From Pseudomaricurvus sp965656525 (GTDB taxonomy: Bacteria; Pseudomonadota; Gammaproteobacteria; Pseudomonadales; Cellvibrionaceae), in assembly GCA_965656525.1 (NCBI GenBank), contig CBFHKY010000011.1, positions 52,273-116,272 of the forward strand: a stretch of 64,000 bases of DNA, in the 5' to 3' direction. The notes beneath the pieces are model-generated. The model searched no databases and was not told where the DNA came from. It saw nothing but the letters and a program-made list of their open reading frames with translations. Positions within the stretch are counted from its first letter, which is position 1; every line of letters begins with the position of its first letter. The position numbers were made by a program, and so were the translations under genes. Shown here piece after piece: positions 35,194 to 43,263 of the stretch.

Positions 35194-37385
35194 TGCCCAC
35201 ACAAGAAAAAATTCGTTTAAGTATTCGAGTCAAATTATTTGTATTTGTTTTTGTCGCATTTGCACTGATGATATACGCCACCGTTTGGCTGATTGGGCAC
35301 CAAGCCGATGCTGTATCAGCCAAAGCGATTGAACAATCGCTAGGGCAATCCAGTGTTGTTCTGGAAACCAAAATTGAAAGCCGTTTTAATACCATTGAAG
35401 AAGTAGCGGTTGGTATCGCTAAAGACAGCCGCATATTGCCACTGGTGTATGAAAGCGCCTCGGAAACCTTACAGGACCAAAGTTTAGAATTCCAAAGGGT
35501 TCTCGAGTTCGACATTCTATTTTTTACGGACGACCAAGGCACCGTGCTCGCACGTTCAGACCGTCCAGACGCTATTGGTCAAAACCTTGCTGGCAGAGTC
35601 AGCTTTTTTGATCAAGCACTGTCGGGAACCCCCGCGAAAGGTTACTTTCAAAGTCAGGGGCGTTTATTGCAGATTGTCGTCGTTCCGGTGTTTGATAACG
35701 TCGTTCCAGATTTAGTGCGCGGTTCTGTTGCACTGGCCTATGAGCTCAGTGCCGAAATGGCCACAGAAATTAATTCATTAACCGCCAGTGATATCGGCTT
35801 TTTTCTCTTTACCCGCAACCGTGAAGGCGATTACACCGGAACCACATCCACTTACAACACCAACCAAGCATTGGGTGAGGCGCTTAATACATACTTCATT
35901 GAGCACCCAGAACAGTGGCAGCAGCTGGAATTCACCAGTGACACCGCCAAAAAATTAAATTTAACGTTAGCCAATGACGATTATTTTTCTGTCATTCACA
36001 TGCTCCGTAATGAAGACGATCGCTCACTGGGTTTTGTCATGGCGCTCTATTCAAGCACCGAATTGTTAAAGCCTTATAAAGAGCTACAACAATCTGTGGT
36101 GGTGGTGGGCATCCTGTGTTTGTTCAGCGCATCGGTATTTGCGTGGATTTTCTCAATGCGCATCAGTCGTCCTATTGTTGAGCTGGTTGGTATCACACGC
36201 AATATTCAAGAAGGGCAGTTCCCCAGTAAAAGCTCTTCTTCGGGCAGCTCTGATGAAGTAGGGCTACTTTACCGAGCCGTTTTAAAAATGGGGAAAAACT
36301 TACAAGAAAAAGCAGAGTTGGAAAATTATCTCGCACAAATGTCGAATGACATAGACTTGAACGATGCTGAGCCCATTGTGTTTCAGGAGGATGGAACACT
36401 TATCAACTCTCCCGACAACACCTTACTTCTTAGCGCTACCCTTCCGTCCCACAAAGACAGCCCATCCCTAGCCGATAACGATCTTATTAATGACACTCAG
36501 CCCAGTAGCAACAATAGCCAAACCTTTTCTGGGCTTGCTACAGGCTCTGTGATTCTTGAACGCTATGAATTGTTAAAACCTTTAGGTCAGGGAGCAATGG
36601 GGATTGTTTTTCATGCCTTAGACAAAGGCTTGAACGAAAAGGTCGCCATTAAGTTTTTACCAAAAACTCTTTTTTTACAGCACGACAACATCAGTTTTAA
36701 AGAAGAAATCCGTCTCGCACGCCGAATCACACACCGCAATATTTTACGTACTTATGATTTTGGTGAGTGGCAAGATTATATCTACATCACGATGGAATAT
36801 GTTGCCGGTTACGATCTGGACCAATTAATCAAAGGTAGAGGTGCATTGAGTGAACACATGGGTGTTTTAATGGCCCGGCAAATCTGTTCAGCAATCAATG
36901 CCGCCCATGAACAAGGAGTGATTCATTTAGACTTAAAACCTAGCAACATGATGATTAATCGCCAAGGTATTTTAAAAATCATGGATTTTGGTCTGGCTCG
37001 TCAAATGACCTCTTCAACAGAAAGTGCTGATGCATCAACCGCAACACAAGAAAACAAAAAGAACGTCGTTGTAGGCACACCTAAGTACATGGCACCGGAA
37101 CAATTTCTGCATCAAACATTGGACGAGCGTACTGACATTTACGCCATCGGTATTATTTTATTCACTCTACTCACAGGCAAACCGCCCTTCGAGGGCAATG
37201 ACTTTTTAGCATTGGCAGAAGGCCATCTCCACCAAGACCTGCCAGACATCAACGGCCCAAATGGCAGTGTGTCTGAAAAACTCACCGCCATTATTTTAAG
37301 AGCGGTACAAAAAGCGCCTAGTGACCGTTATCAAAGTATTACCGAACTACTAGACGATGTGAACAAGGTAGAAGCCGCCGTATAA
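35193..37385 (+). CDS. membrane sensor Ser/Thr protein kinase
   Basis: This 730-residue protein has a first transmembrane helix at about residues 12-33, a periplasmic cache-like sensor domain to about 295, and a second helix at about 298-320. A HAMP-type region follows (SRPIVELVGITRNIQEGQ). After a low-complexity linker comes a Hanks-type kinase domain (about 455-725). Motifs are the Gly loop GQGAMGIVF, VAIKFL with the ATP lysine, HLDLKPSNMM, DFGLA and GTPKYMAPEQ. The catalytic loop has HLD in place of HRD, so it is a non-RD kinase. It probably reads a periplasmic ligand or the cupredoxin lipoprotein whose gene it overlaps. PP2C and FHA genes lie nearby on the opposite strand. Confidence 0.9.
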   Translation: MPTQEKIRLSIRVKLFVFVFVAFALMIYATVWLIGHQADAVSAKAIEQSLGQSSVVLETKIESRFNTIEEVAVGIAKDSRILPLVYESASETLQDQSLEFQRVLEFDILFFTDDQGTVLARSDRPDAIGQNLAGRVSFFDQALSGTPAKGYFQSQGRLLQIVVVPVFDNVVPDLVRGSVALAYELSAEMATEINSLTASDIGFFLFTRNREGDYTGTTSTYNTNQALGEALNTYFIEHPEQWQQLEFTSDTAKKLNLTLANDDYFSVIHMLRNEDDRSLGFVMALYSSTELLKPYKELQQSVVVVGILCLFSASVFAWIFSMRISRPIVELVGITRNIQEGQFPSKSSSSGSSDEVGLLYRAVLKMGKNLQEKAELENYLAQMSNDIDLNDAEPIVFQEDGTLINSPDNTLLLSATLPSHKDSPSLADNDLINDTQPSSNNSQTFSGLATGSVILERYELLKPLGQGAMGIVFHALDKGLNEKVAIKFLPKTLFLQHDNISFKEEIRLARRITHRNILRTYDFGEWQDYIYITMEYVAGYDLDQLIKGRGALSEHMGVLMARQICSAINAAHEQGVIHLDLKPSNMMINRQGILKIMDFGLARQMTSSTESADASTATQENKKNVVVGTPKYMAPEQFLHQTLDERTDIYAIGIILFTLLTGKPPFEGNDFLALAEGHLHQDLPDINGPNGSVSEKLTAIILRAVQKAPSDRYQSITELLDDVNKVEAAV

Positions 37386-37395
37386 GGCATTCTGA

Positions 37396-37449
37396 GAAAA
37401 GAAAAACACTCTGAATGTATGTTAATCATAAAGGTTCATGCATTCAGAG
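37396..37449 (-). terminator. terminator of the barrel gene, between convergent genes
   Basis: CTCTGAATG (37409-37417) pairs with CATTCAGAG (37441-37449). The stem extends by a T-G wobble and ATG/CAT to 13 pairs around a 15-base loop. Reading on the minus strand the stem is followed by TGTTTTTCTTTTC, a proper U-tract for the barrel gene transcript. On the plus strand it may also end the kinase transcript, though without a T-run. Confidence 0.75.
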
Positions 37450-37491
37450 CGCTGGCTAAAAGAAAGAAAATTCAGTTGCGAACAGCCTTAA

Positions 37492-38856
37492 CTAGCTACC
37501 AATAGACAAGCGTACCGTGAGCAAAAACTCGTCGTTACTTTGCCACCGACCATTGACCAAAAACTCATTATCGGAGTACTCGGCGATGACTTCGACGTTG
37601 TCGGTCACACGAAAGTTCAGGGCGTAGTCGATCCGTTCCCAATCCCACCAAACACTAGGCGCAGGGTATCGCGGTTCACCCACAAAATCCGTATCCAACC
37701 TTGAGTAGCGAATCACGGGAGTCACTGTGATTGGGCCATCGAATGCGTAGCTGAGCTCTATTTCGTAACCATCACGAGCCAGTTCAGCCACATCCTGTTG
37801 CACGTACTGTGCAAACACAGCCATGTTTTGCCAGTGATACTTTACGTTTAAGCCAGCTTCTTTTTTGCGTTTGCCCTCAACCGGTAGACGAATGCCTCCA
37901 GCCCCTGCGACATCCCCCAAATCTAATAAATCCAAATCTGCACCGTAAAAGGTACCGTGTAAACTTACACTTTCGCCCAAGTCTCGTTCATACCCAAACG
38001 CCATCACATCGATCATATGACTGCGGTCAGGCTTCTGCCATTTATAGCCTAAAGCAATACCCGTTTCTGGGTTTTCAGTTAAATCAAAATCTTCAATTTC
38101 AGCATCGTACAACAGCACCACACCACTTTTTAAATCAGGATCTGGGTTGTCTGGCGGGGCACGACGATCACTGGTGCCGTTGTCACCCGCTAAAGCATTA
38201 GGGTCACGAAGAAAAACGGGGTTGCCAGTGGTATAACTGAGCTTGCCATAGAAACCACTGGCTAAGTTGATGCCGGCTTCGATACCGCTGTCTTCAAAAC
38301 GGTTAAACGAAGTCGAGATCAAACCATAGCTTTCCGTACGACGCTCCACCTGACGTTCGAATTTCGCAAACTTACCAATCTGCATGTAATAGTTGGAGGG
38401 TAAACCTACTGCCGATCCAGGCAAGGTATTGGTATAGCGCAAGAAGTAGTGATCCATATCGAACTTTCTATCTTCCGATGTGGGGTTGCGATCGTACTTA
38501 TCAATTGCATCGGCTTTAAAGTGAAAGGCCAGTGCATCATTAATATCCCAAATCCCAGCAAAGGTAATCGCTGATATTTCTGAGTGACTGCCCGCATCTA
38601 CCGTTTCTAGAAAAGCTGAGGTTTCCCCAACCGGTAAAAAAGATGGCGGAAACGGAAACTTAGTCGCGAAGCGGTTTTCATCACTGTCGCGATAATTCAG
38701 TTTTGCTTCCAGCTTGTATTTAAATTCGCCAGCAAAAGAAACGGGTGCTGCCAAAACACTCCATAAGACAACAGTGGAAACCGCGCCTATTCTTCGGCGT
38801 GAGTTAATAGACGTGCGCGGCCTGTACGCCTTTATTGATTGATCATTCAATACCAT
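37492..38856 (-). CDS. outer membrane beta-barrel protein, function unknown
   Basis: This 454-residue protein has an N-terminal signal peptide after a basic stretch (cleavage expected near PVSFAGEF). Alternating hydrophobic/polar strands follow, typical of a 16-18 stranded porin. Segments such as AITFAGIWDINDALAFHFKADAID, YYMQIGKFAKFERQVERRTESYG, GIEAGINLASGFYGKLSYTTGNP and the final FLLTVRLSIGS support a barrel. I recognise no named porin family. I chose ATG 38856 because GGGGA stands eight bases upstream; the longer frame to 38904 lacks this. It is convergent with the sensor kinase and lies 79 bp downstream of the PP2C gene on the same strand. Confidence 0.8.
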   Translation of the reverse strand: MVLNDQSIKAYRPRTSINSRRRIGAVSTVVLWSVLAAPVSFAGEFKYKLEAKLNYRDSDENRFATKFPFPPSFLPVGETSAFLETVDAGSHSEISAITFAGIWDINDALAFHFKADAIDKYDRNPTSEDRKFDMDHYFLRYTNTLPGSAVGLPSNYYMQIGKFAKFERQVERRTESYGLISTSFNRFEDSGIEAGINLASGFYGKLSYTTGNPVFLRDPNALAGDNGTSDRRAPPDNPDPDLKSGVVLLYDAEIEDFDLTENPETGIALGYKWQKPDRSHMIDVMAFGYERDLGESVSLHGTFYGADLDLLDLGDVAGAGGIRLPVEGKRKKEAGLNVKYHWQNMAVFAQYVQQDVAELARDGYEIELSYAFDGPITVTPVIRYSRLDTDFVGEPRYPAPSVWWDWERIDYALNFRVTDNVEVIAEYSDNEFLVNGRWQSNDEFLLTVRLSIGS

Positions 38857-38935
38857 TCGTAAAATCCCCAAGGTTTTTAAATATGCATTTTGAATCGGCG
38901 ACACCTATCAAGCGCCAATACACCAGCGATTTTGA

Positions 38936-39742
38936 TTAACTGAACCAGCTTTGCACGCGCTGCTTTAACGCCGACAATAAGCTACCGCTAGAAAAAGGTG
39001 GATCGCATTGGCAACACACGGCCACCAACGAAATATTGTCACTGCTACTGTGTTGTGCGTGATAAGCACGATGCACCCACGCCGAGGCCCAGTCTGATCG
39101 AGTTACCATGTCCCCTGTGGCCGCAAACACATCCTCAAGATCAATTTGCCCCCAAAAACCATCGCTGGACAACAAAAAAACATCGCCATCGTAAACTTTA
39201 CAGGCACTGAGTTCTGGCTCTATATCACCAGGCACACCCAAACACATATAGAGCTGATTACTTGGCGGAGGAGATTCAGAAGATAAAGAACGGTCATTGT
39301 TATCGGCTGCGAGCTGATCTTCGTAGAGCTGCACCAGTGAATGATCCTTAGTGGACAGAGCACATTGCTGGTTGCGAACCACATGCAATTTACTGTCACC
39401 AACGTGCGCCCAATACGCATCAGTGCCACGCAACAACAGCATGACAATAGTGGTGCCTGCTACACCATCCCCGGCAACCCGAGATACCTGTTGATGAGCC
39501 AAACGGCAGCAGGCGTCTAAATCGGCAAACAGATCATCCGAATCAAAGAGAGAATCGGATTGCTCGCGCACCGTGTTGATGGCGGCTTCTGCTGCCTGAC
39601 CTCCAAGCTCATGACCACCGGCACCGTCTGCCACTACCAGCAATTGCTGTTGATTATCGTCGCTGCTAACAACCAGCAACCGATCTTGTTGCTCTTCGCG
39701 GCCGCCAACATGGGTGTCGTGCTGAATATGCCAACGCATCAT
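38936..39742 (-). CDS. PP2C-family Ser/Thr protein phosphatase
   Basis: This 268-residue cytoplasmic phosphatase of the PPM family removes phosphate from Ser/Thr residues using two Mn/Mg ions. Motifs in order are GGREEQQDR, VADGAGGHELGGQAA with the metal-binding Asp, AGTTIVMLLL, AHVGDSKLHVV, FLLSSDGFWGQI and SSDNISLVAV. The start ATG shares a base with the stop of the FHA gene (TAATG), so the two are translationally coupled. With the nearby sensor kinase it forms a kinase/phosphatase pair. Confidence 0.93.
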   Translation of the reverse strand: MMRWHIQHDTHVGGREEQQDRLLVVSSDDNQQQLLVVADGAGGHELGGQAAEAAINTVREQSDSLFDSDDLFADLDACCRLAHQQVSRVAGDGVAGTTIVMLLLRGTDAYWAHVGDSKLHVVRNQQCALSTKDHSLVQLYEDQLAADNNDRSLSSESPPPSNQLYMCLGVPGDIEPELSACKVYDGDVFLLSSDGFWGQIDLEDVFAATGDMVTRSDWASAWVHRAYHAQHSSSDNISLVAVCCQCDPPFSSGSLLSALKQRVQSWFS

Positions 39743-40449
39743 TAAGACTTGGTTAAGCGATGGAAAAACTTAAACTCTTGGCCGCGCACAATAAACCCAA
39801 ATCCATCCTTGATCAGTACTGGTTTCGTAACCGGGCGGCCATTAAAAATCACTTTGCCTCGGGTCATCGGAATCAATTGAAAATTGCTGCCTTGGCGCTC
39901 AATACGCGCGGCAATAGCGGGGGCAAACCAACCTGAAATACGCACATCAGCACCGGCTGACTTGCCAATAATCACAGTTGTGGACTTAATCACATGCTTA
40001 GTGTCGTTACCGTTTTTGTCTTTACTCTCCAAATACGCCAACCGCGTTTTTTGGCGCAACTTATCCAGCTGCTTTTCGTTAGACAAGGAAACGAACATGG
40101 TTTTGTCGTCTGTGGTCACCGACTCAGAATCGTCGTGCCCGCCCATGCTCGCCCCTAAACGCGGAACGGCCATAAACTTGATGACGAAATTATGAATTTG
40201 AATATCGTCGTGATACTTAAGCCTTTCACGTTTGATGCGCTTTTTATTGAGAAAAACGCCGTTGCGGCTTTGATGGTCAATGATGTGGTAATGCCCATCT
40301 TCAAACACAATGGTGGCATGCAAGCGCGACACACCGGGATCACTGAGCACCAACTTGTTATCACTTGTTCGACCAATAGTGAGCATGTCTTCCTGCAACT
40401 CAAATTGGCCGGTCAGCTTTTCACCGTTATAGACCCGAAGATACCCCAT
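39742..40449 (-). CDS. double FHA domain protein
   Basis: This 235-residue cytoplasmic protein has two forkhead-associated domains. The first (about residues 20-75) has the full phosphothreonine-binding set: IGRTSDNKLVL, SRLHA and NGVFLN. The second (about 150-215) is degenerate: IGKSAGADVRI lacks the Arg, and the Ser-x-x-His motif is missing, though FNGRPV remains. It can therefore read phosphorylated partners through the first domain. It lies directly before, and is coupled to, the PP2C gene and is the likely effector or scaffold for the sensor kinase. Confidence 0.92.
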   Translation of the reverse strand: MGYLRVYNGEKLTGQFELQEDMLTIGRTSDNKLVLSDPGVSRLHATIVFEDGHYHIIDHQSRNGVFLNKKRIKRERLKYHDDIQIHNFVIKFMAVPRLGASMGGHDDSESVTTDDKTMFVSLSNEKQLDKLRQKTRLAYLESKDKNGNDTKHVIKSTTVIIGKSAGADVRISGWFAPAIAARIERQGSNFQLIPMTRGKVIFNGRPVTKPVLIKDGFGFIVRGQEFKFFHRLTKS

Positions 40450-40826
40450 GAAACTCCACCTTTTTTAAACACCTGCCATGGTATTGACCCTACTAATTCA
40501 GGGGTTTTTATGGGCCACCTAGGCTCACAAACCCGCTGTTTCAGTACGATAGAGCTTAACCCAAGCTTTTTTAAAACACTACACAAACACCTGCCCGTTA
40601 CGTCTTTATAACAACCCTCTATTGGATAATTTCTGTATACGTTGTCCGGGATCTTACTTGTAGCCAATGAAGTAGATCCACAAAGAAATGTGACATTCGT
40701 CAACGTTACTGAGTCTTTAGCCGTGGTTTAATGATTTTGATGTCAATTGGTCAACTCATTGACATCCAAGACGCATAATCATGAATAAAGACACAACGCA
40801 AAAAACACTGGGCAAAAGGTAAGGCA
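40450..40826. other. divergent intergenic region with operator-like dyad
   Basis: The 377-bp region between the FHA gene and a small gene should contain two divergent promoters. It holds a strong inverted repeat (40739-40766) and two copies of AAACACCTGCC (around 40459 and 40584). No further gene or RNA is supported. Confidence 0.5.
40739..40766. promoter_or_regulatory. 9-bp perfect inverted repeat, possible operator
   Basis: GATGTCAAT (40739-40747) and ATTGACATC (40758-40766) form perfect inverted arms with a 10-base spacer that itself contains GGTCAA. The right arm includes TTGACA (40759-40764), a perfect -35 hexamer; no good -10 follows at 17 bp. It lies 61 bp before the small gene at 40827, so a dimeric regulator may occupy its promoter. 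Confidence 0.45.
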
Positions 40827-41114
40827 ATGACACAGACAAACCACTCTTCGCTAAAGGCTCGCGTGCAACAGCTCCTGTGTGAACTGGCTATTATGGCCGA
40901 CAAAACCTACCTAGGTTCACGCCACACCATGCACCAATGGGGGCCTTTCCGAGTGGAATACCGTGATGGCACTCGCAGCCGTCGCCAGTCATGGCAAGCC
41001 GCAAAAGCATTGGCAAGCAACTATGGTGGCCACATCACTCATATCAATAGTGGCGCCCCAGTGAGCCTAAACCACCAAAATCACCAGCGGGTCAGCCACT
41101 TTTCGGCAGCGTAA
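40827..41114 (+). CDS. small hypothetical protein
   Basis: This 95-residue soluble protein has no signal peptide or membrane segment. A basic, His- and Arg-rich middle (LGSRHTMHQWGPFRVEYRDGTRSRRQSWQAAKALA) suggests nucleic acid or acidic partner binding, but no family is recognised. AAGGTAAGG precedes the ATG and a strong dyad lies just upstream, which supports expression. It stands alone. Confidence 0.6.
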   Translation: MTQTNHSSLKARVQQLLCELAIMADKTYLGSRHTMHQWGPFRVEYRDGTRSRRQSWQAAKALASNYGGHITHINSGAPVSLNHQNHQRVSHFSAA

Positions 41115-41476
41115 AATTACCTTTGTACTACTTCGCATTCGCCAGTTGAATTTTTAAGCTGGAGCGATAGCTGTATCTCTGGTCGTCTGTCCTGCTTCAT
41201 GAGCTGTCCACTTAGTAAACAAACACACTGACCAACCTTCACCAATACACAGTTCCAAACACATAGAATTGTAGAGCTGAATCGCCCAGTTCCTGTTAGC
41301 CTACTGTCCTGTTACAATTTTGCTCAGTTGCAGCCTGTGTGACCTCCTATTTGCGTTGTAACGATTGAGCCAAACGGTGTGAACCTATTAATGCTGCCAC
41401 ACCGCCCCGTCGCGATCCTTTAGGTTGCCAGACCGCCACCTTGATCACATCCCGTTGGTATTCTTAAGGCCCCAGT
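41115..41476. other. intergenic region before the MFS gene
   Basis: The 362-bp stretch contains no open frame or RNA structure that I can support. A spaced inverted repeat GTTACAA (41311-41317) / TTGTAAC (41356-41362) is present but could be chance. Confidence 0.4.
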
Positions 41477-42724
41477 ATGACTGAAGCCAAACTCTGGACA
41501 CGTAACTTTATTACCGTATCCACCATCAACTTCTTTCTTGTTCTGGTGTTTTATTTATTGGTCGTTGTCGTGGGCCTGTACGCCACTAGCCACTTGCAGG
41601 CCAGTGTCAGTGAGGCCGGCCTTGTGGTGGGTCTATTTGTGGTGGGCGTCTTACTCGGTCGGTTATTGATTGGCCAGTACCTCGATCGCATAGGTCGTAA
41701 ACGCTGTATGTTAATAGGCCTTTTTTTAGCAACGACGGCGAGCCTGCTCTATTACATTCATGCGGGGATTGGTTTTTTGATTGCTGTGCGCTTTGTGCAT
41801 GGCATTGGTGTCGGNNNNNNNNNNNNNNNNNNNNNNNNNNNNNNNNNNNNNNNNNNNNNNNNNNNNNNNNNNNNNNNNNNNNNNNNNNNNNNNNNNNNNN
41901 NNNNNNNNNNNNNGGTGCCTCCTTCTCGCAAAGGTGAAGGCATTGGCTACTTCAGCATGAGCACTTCTATTGCTACGGCCATCGGCCCGTTCATTGGCAT
42001 CTACATGAATCAGCACACCGACTTTAGCGTTATTCTCACGCTGTGCTGTGTTCTGAGCGCCGTCACCTTTTTTGTGGCCCTGCTACTTGATACCCCAGAA
42101 GCCACACAAGAAGAACAAGAGCACAGTTCACAACTGAATTTTTCGCTACGCCGACTCGTCGAGCCCCGCGTACTTCCGTTTTGCAGTATCATTTTGATAT
42201 TTGCGGTGTGTTTTGGTGGCATCCTTTCTTACATCAATGCCTACGCCAAAGAAGTCAACCTCAGCGAAGCCGCCAGCTTTTTCTTTATTGCCTATTCCAT
42301 AACCGTTTTGATATCACGCCCATTCAGCGGCCGCCTGTTAGATGTTCGCGGGGCCAACGTGGTGATGTACCCATGTTTTGCGCTGTTTGCGCTGGGGTTG
42401 TATCTACTGGGCACGGCGGAAAACGGCCCCATGCTACTGATCGCAGGCAGTTTAATTGGACTGGGTTTTGGCAACATTCAATCTTGTATGCAGGCCATTG
42501 TTATTAGCTTGGTCGAACCCAAAAGTATGGGTTTAGCCACCTCTACGTATTTTATCTGCGTGGATACCGGATTGGGGTTTGGCCCTTACCTGTTAGGCTT
42601 TTTGATTCCTTATACCGGTTACGGCACATTTTATGTGCTGCTGGCGGGCGTTGTGCTGATAGGGTCGGCGGTTTACTTTGGGCTGTACGGGTATAAATCG
42701 GCACGATTGCCCCGACACTCTTAG
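41477..42724 (+). CDS. MFS transporter (interrupted by assembly gap)
   Basis: This major facilitator family transporter of the inner membrane shows the motif-A signature GQYLDRIGRKRCMLIG between helices 2 and 3, and RFVHGIGVG at the end of helix 4. After the gap comes VPPSRKGEGIGYFSMSTSIATAIGPFIGIYM. The second half repeats motif A as SRPFSGRLLDVRGANVV. The 99 N happen to preserve frame. In related MFS proteins only about 15-20 residues separate HGIG from the PxxRxGE motif, so the real missing stretch is probably shorter than the gap. It resembles drug or sugar exporters of the YwoG type; the substrate is unknown. Its stop is 11 bp before the next gene. Confidence 0.85.
   Translation: MTEAKLWTRNFITVSTINFFLVLVFYLLVVVVGLYATSHLQASVSEAGLVVGLFVVGVLLGRLLIGQYLDRIGRKRCMLIGLFLATTASLLYYIHAGIGFLIAVRFVHGIGVXXXXXXXXXXXXXXXXXXXXXXXXXXXXXXXXXXVPPSRKGEGIGYFSMSTSIATAIGPFIGIYMNQHTDFSVILTLCCVLSAVTFFVALLLDTPEATQEEQEHSSQLNFSLRRLVEPRVLPFCSIILIFAVCFGGILSYINAYAKEVNLSEAASFFFIAYSITVLISRPFSGRLLDVRGANVVMYPCFALFALGLYLLGTAENGPMLLIAGSLIGLGFGNIQSCMQAIVISLVEPKSMGLATSTYFICVDTGLGFGPYLLGFLIPYTGYGTFYVLLAGVVLIGSAVYFGLYGYKSARLPRHS
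41815..41913. other. assembly gap, 99 N
   Basis: This fixed-size gap lies inside the MFS gene between transmembrane helices 4 and 5. No convincing overlap between the flanks is visible. Confidence 0.97.
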
Positions 42725-42735
42725 AGACTCATCAC

Positions 42736-43263
42736 ATGATCGACTTAGCCGCTTACGCTTGCTGTGCCATACAACGGGTAAAGCTCATCTTCGTCTTAGG
42801 CATCATCAACCTGTTTCTGATTTTCATGGCTAGCACAGTCAATGCGCAAACTGGTGCATCCGCCGACTCTGAGGCCGTAGTCTTAAAACCCTTCACGTCG
42901 GATGGGTGCAGTGGTTTCCCCGATGGCACGTTCGACCAGCAACAATTATGGCTGGCGTGTTGCACCGCGCACGACCTGGCTTACTGGCAAGGCGGCAGTT
43001 ATAAAGAGCGCCAACAAGCCGATACTGCATTGCAACAATGTGTCGCCAATATTGGCCAACCAGACATTGCCAATATCATGCTAACCGGTGTACGAGTTGG
43101 GGGAACGCCTTACCTACCCACACAATTTCGCTGGGGTTATGGTTGGCCATTTCCTCGAGGGTACAAAGCACTTACCGAAAAGGAGCGCGCCATGATTGAC
43201 CGCGCGCACCCCCAAACATCCGTTGACGATAGAGACAGTCAAGACCAGGCGACTCCGAACTAA
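42736..43263 (+). CDS. secreted small protein with phospholipase A2 motif
   Basis: This 175-residue protein has a signal peptide ending near TVNAQ (residue 38). The mature part shows SDGCSGFPDGTF, then ACCTAHDLAYWQGG, the CCxxHDxxY active-site motif of phospholipase A2-fold enzymes with the catalytic His and Asp. The upstream G-x-G-rich segment is where a calcium loop would be. Only four cysteines are evident (two in the motif, one before, one after in QCVANIG), fewer than in animal PLA2. A lipase role is therefore inferred. It starts 11 bp after the MFS gene and its last bases overlap the convergent coxL gene. Confidence 0.68.
   Translation: MIDLAAYACCAIQRVKLIFVLGIINLFLIFMASTVNAQTGASADSEAVVLKPFTSDGCSGFPDGTFDQQQLWLACCTAHDLAYWQGGSYKERQQADTALQQCVANIGQPDIANIMLTGVRVGGTPYLPTQFRWGYGWPFPRGYKALTEKERAMIDRAHPQTSVDDRDSQDQATPN

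Noticed and set aside
41311..41362. GTTACAA/TTGTAAC inverted repeat before the MFS gene
   Set aside because: Seven-base arms 38 bases apart are expected by chance in a region this long.
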